Below, piece after piece: positions 24,001-25,057 of a stretch of 25,057 nt of DNA. The notes beneath the pieces were generated by a model. It did no database searches, was not told the DNA's origin, and saw only the letters and a list, made by a program, of their open reading frames with translations. This stretch comes from JABMMZ01 sp044377005 (GTDB lineage: Bacteria > Bacteroidota > Bacteroidia > NS11-12g > UBA955): NCBI GenBank assembly GCA_044377005.1, contig JBILJV010000031.1:1-25057 (forward strand). Direction: 5' to 3'. The first letter of the stretch is position 1. The number at the start of each line of letters is the position of its first letter. Made by a program: the position numbers and the translations under genes.

Positions 24001-25057
24001 AGCTATTCGTACTAGTGGAACTGTAAATACACGTGAGGTTGGAAATTATACAATTACTTATTCTGTAAGAGATTTTGCTGGAAACTTAGCCACTATAACT
24101 AGAAATGTATGTGTAGAAGATACAAAAGCACCACTTATTATAGGAACAGGTGATACCTCAATTCAAATTGGAACATTATGGATCGACCAAACATTTGCGG
24201 ATGATGCTTATGACAATGATCCAGAATTAATGAAATCATGGTATCCTGAGGTTGTTAACTCTAGTTTAAAAGGAACTTACACAGTTACTTATACCGCTAA
24301 AGATGCAGAAGGAAATGTGTCTGCGCCAAAAGTTGTCAACTACAGAGTAGATGATTTTGTGCCTCCAACTATCAACTTAAATACTTTTGACATTGTAGAA
24401 CATGACGTAACTATCCCTTATGTTTCTGTTCCAGCTTCTGCTATCGATAATTACTACGGTCAAGGTCAAGTTAGTATTTCAAGAATCTCTTCAAATGTAA
24501 ATCCTAACGAAGTTGGTTCTTACTCAGAAGTATTCAAAGCCGTAGACGGTTCAGGTAATGTAACAATCAAAACAAGAACAGTAAATGTTATAGACAGAAT
24601 TGCGCCAGTTTTATGGGGTGGTACTATCTACGGTTGTGTTGGTGAAAATATTTGGCCAATGTCAGGTTTAACTTCTACAGACAACTACTACGGTCCACAA
24701 ATTTTGTTACCAAATGTAGAAATCGTAAACCAAAATGTTAACCCAATGGAAGAAGGTATTTATTACATAACATATAAAGTAAAAGATCCTAGTAACAATA
24801 CTTCTGCTCCATTAACAAGACAAGTTGTTTACACTTACTGGCCTAGATGTATCAATAGCACAGTTGATGTAGATGTTGTAAAATCAATAGAGAACTCAAT
24901 CAATTTATACCCTAACCCAAGTAATGGAATTGTTAACATTGACTTTAACGGAAATGTAGCAAACAACCCACAGGTTAAAGTATTTAACCAATTAGGTCAA
25001 GTGGTATTTACACAAAATAATTCAAGTGCAACGGCTTCTGTTTCACTAGATTTATCT
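21029..25057 (+). CDS. Giant secreted T9SS cargo protein with GEVED, CUB-like and Ig/HYR-like repeats (3'-truncated by window edge)
   Basis: The frame stays open from the ATG at 21029 to the last base: 1343 codons, with the C-terminus missing. The signal peptide is residues 1-31 (NAYG-Q). Order of domains: GEVED (about 34-190, with ALVWIDYNRNNTFE and WGETEDYTI), a PKD-like region (200-385), a CUB-like domain (389-516, with SDILTVWDG), another PKD (525-604), an unassigned stretch, a second GEVED (711-864, GWIDWNIDGDFDDADEE and YHDYGIVLF), then five DUF5011/HYR-like Ig repeats starting near 868, 951, 1034, 1112 and 1192. The sequence enters a T9SS type A sorting domain at about 1288 (INLYPNPSNGIVNIDF), cut by the window end. 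It starts 27 bases after the preceding cargo gene, probably on the same mRNA. Acidic DxDxD-type loops suggest calcium binding. Confidence 0.88.
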   Translation, partial: MKSNNQFKSITNNLGLLVMVMLWAILPNAYGQYCASNATSTTDEFISNVRLVQGSNVLLNNNTFQPATTVCATYTDFTSMPAIPMSAGATYTVSVTVGYCGTGAFTNQALVWIDYNRNNTFEASEAVRSTPFAGAAGVRDISYTFTVPCNISPGNTRMRCVLIETTTMTNPGSACGTYTWGETEDYTINLQLPTQLSSNFAAPSSAWVKSVVKFVNSNQTGYISHTWDANLDGVDAPNSVNFNYTWNTGGTKCVKLRSTNCLGSDSTTKCLTINVPTVVPDAQFVADRVVVEQYDKVKLFDLSDFGPYQWDWQVYDSTDVNDVKNVASGDVDPDPDNNGSNAISQNPEFAFYRPGCYTVVLTARNDIGLSAPKRKVCYITVTLPTQYLLGFGSYGPNNDNVVESPSGTIIDNGGTGLNYGNNQGLGTRSFVRITPCNAKKITLTMSQLKFADKSDILTVWDGKTPGGAGSTQLAAWTNGNTTPRSVTATSGSMYILFVSNGTAVDSGYIGTYVSELASANPPTPTFTPSTTPSYNNTPVRFTNTTQNVVGVPTWTWTVDGDLVGIYDRQDFNYNFTTDGNYNVCLEVKSCVGNRKSCNTISVVTPQTQTSLDIAASNRRPNVNTDIVRLMPISDNANRFEWSIFPTTYTLLNAPSSPSASGTGFVYYRSTPGDSIPTPMIRFNQPGCYTITLKAWNSNNKNATEKTIVKNQFVCAVQYCNPSSFVSAADLTINKVVLADGNNTLIDNYTTNTNAYLNFTNKVANLTYGKTYSIQVSRNTNADPANRKGWIDWNIDGDFDDADEEIFFESSTSNLSYTANFTVPSISKSFEGTTRLRLAINFNNSNTTPCGPVTAGQYHDYGIVLFNDNIKPVITLLGNDTVRMEVGGTYTDAGATGFDASEGDITSKIVTNNDLDVSVTGIYSYEYNLTDNSGNKAETKYRVIVVVNDMTPPTITLNPGSSTCIEVDRNNTPYVDPGATASNTNPFVNLTSAIRTSGTVNTREVGNYTITYSVRDFAGNLATITRNVCVEDTKAPLIIGTGDTSIQIGTLWIDQTFADDAYDNDPELMKSWYPEVVNSSLKGTYTVTYTAKDAEGNVSAPKVVNYRVDDFVPPTINLNTFDIVEHDVTIPYVSVPASAIDNYYGQGQVSISRISSNVNPNEVGSYSEVFKAVDGSGNVTIKTRTVNVIDRIAPVLWGGTIYGCVGENIWPMSGLTSTDNYYGPQILLPNVEIVNQNVNPMEEGIYYITYKVKDPSNNTSAPLTRQVVYTYWPRCINSTVDVDVVKSIENSINLYPNPSNGIVNIDFNGNVANNPQVKVFNQLGQVVFTQNNSSATASVSLDLS

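Noticed and set aside
23630..24880. Tandem domain repeats in the second cargo gene considered as a DNA repeat array or CRISPR
   Set aside because: The repeats are divergent protein Ig/HYR-like domains about 80 residues long; the DNA units are not near-identical.

Overview
The window is low-GC DNA from a member of the Bacteroidota, most likely a Flavobacteriia-like or related aquatic lineage. The evidence is: two very large secreted proteins ending in type IX secretion (T9SS) type A sorting domains, a TonB-dependent receptor with a carboxypeptidase-regulatory-like domain, a mevalonate pathway with type 2 IPP isomerase, a GYDIA-type GHMP kinase, start codons without Shine-Dalgarno sequences, and promoter-like TAnnTTTG boxes (the Bacteroidota -7 element) just upstream of nearly every first gene of a transcription unit.

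Layout. Bases 1-6152 (+): the 3' part of ribulose-phosphate 3-epimerase, a TonB-dependent receptor-like protein, riboflavin synthase alpha subunit and a secreted M1 metallopeptidase, closed by a clear intrinsic terminator. Bases 6310-14060 (+): an isoprenoid block in three transcription units: (i) type 2 IPP isomerase and class II HMG-CoA reductase; (ii) GYDIA-family GHMP kinase, diphosphomevalonate decarboxylase and a BaiN/HI0933-like FAD oxidoreductase; (iii) mevalonate kinase and a UbiA-family prenyltransferase. Together these cover HMG-CoA to IPP/DMAPP plus one prenyl-transfer step. No classical phosphomevalonate kinase is present, and the GYDIA kinase is the natural candidate for that step. 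Bases 14065-16634 (-): IscX and a [2Fe-2S] ferredoxin (a detached piece of the ISC Fe-S system), then a small membrane protein and a YbiT-like ABC-F ATPase. Bases 16943-25057 (+): two adjacent giant T9SS cargo proteins, the first a beta-helix plus six PKD domains, the second with GEVED, CUB-like, PKD-like and five Ig/HYR-like repeats; the second runs off the right edge.

Most genes are housekeeping or recognisable surface genes. I see no CRISPR, tRNA, rRNA, transposon or phage gene. The observations most worth a second look are: the asymmetric ABC-F protein, whose second Walker A and first signature are both degenerate, predicting one dead composite ATP site; the probable non-orthologous phosphomevalonate kinase; the FAD enzyme embedded in the mevalonate operon; the UbiA protein with an altered second Asp motif; and perfect inverted repeats over the promoters of two mevalonate transcription units.
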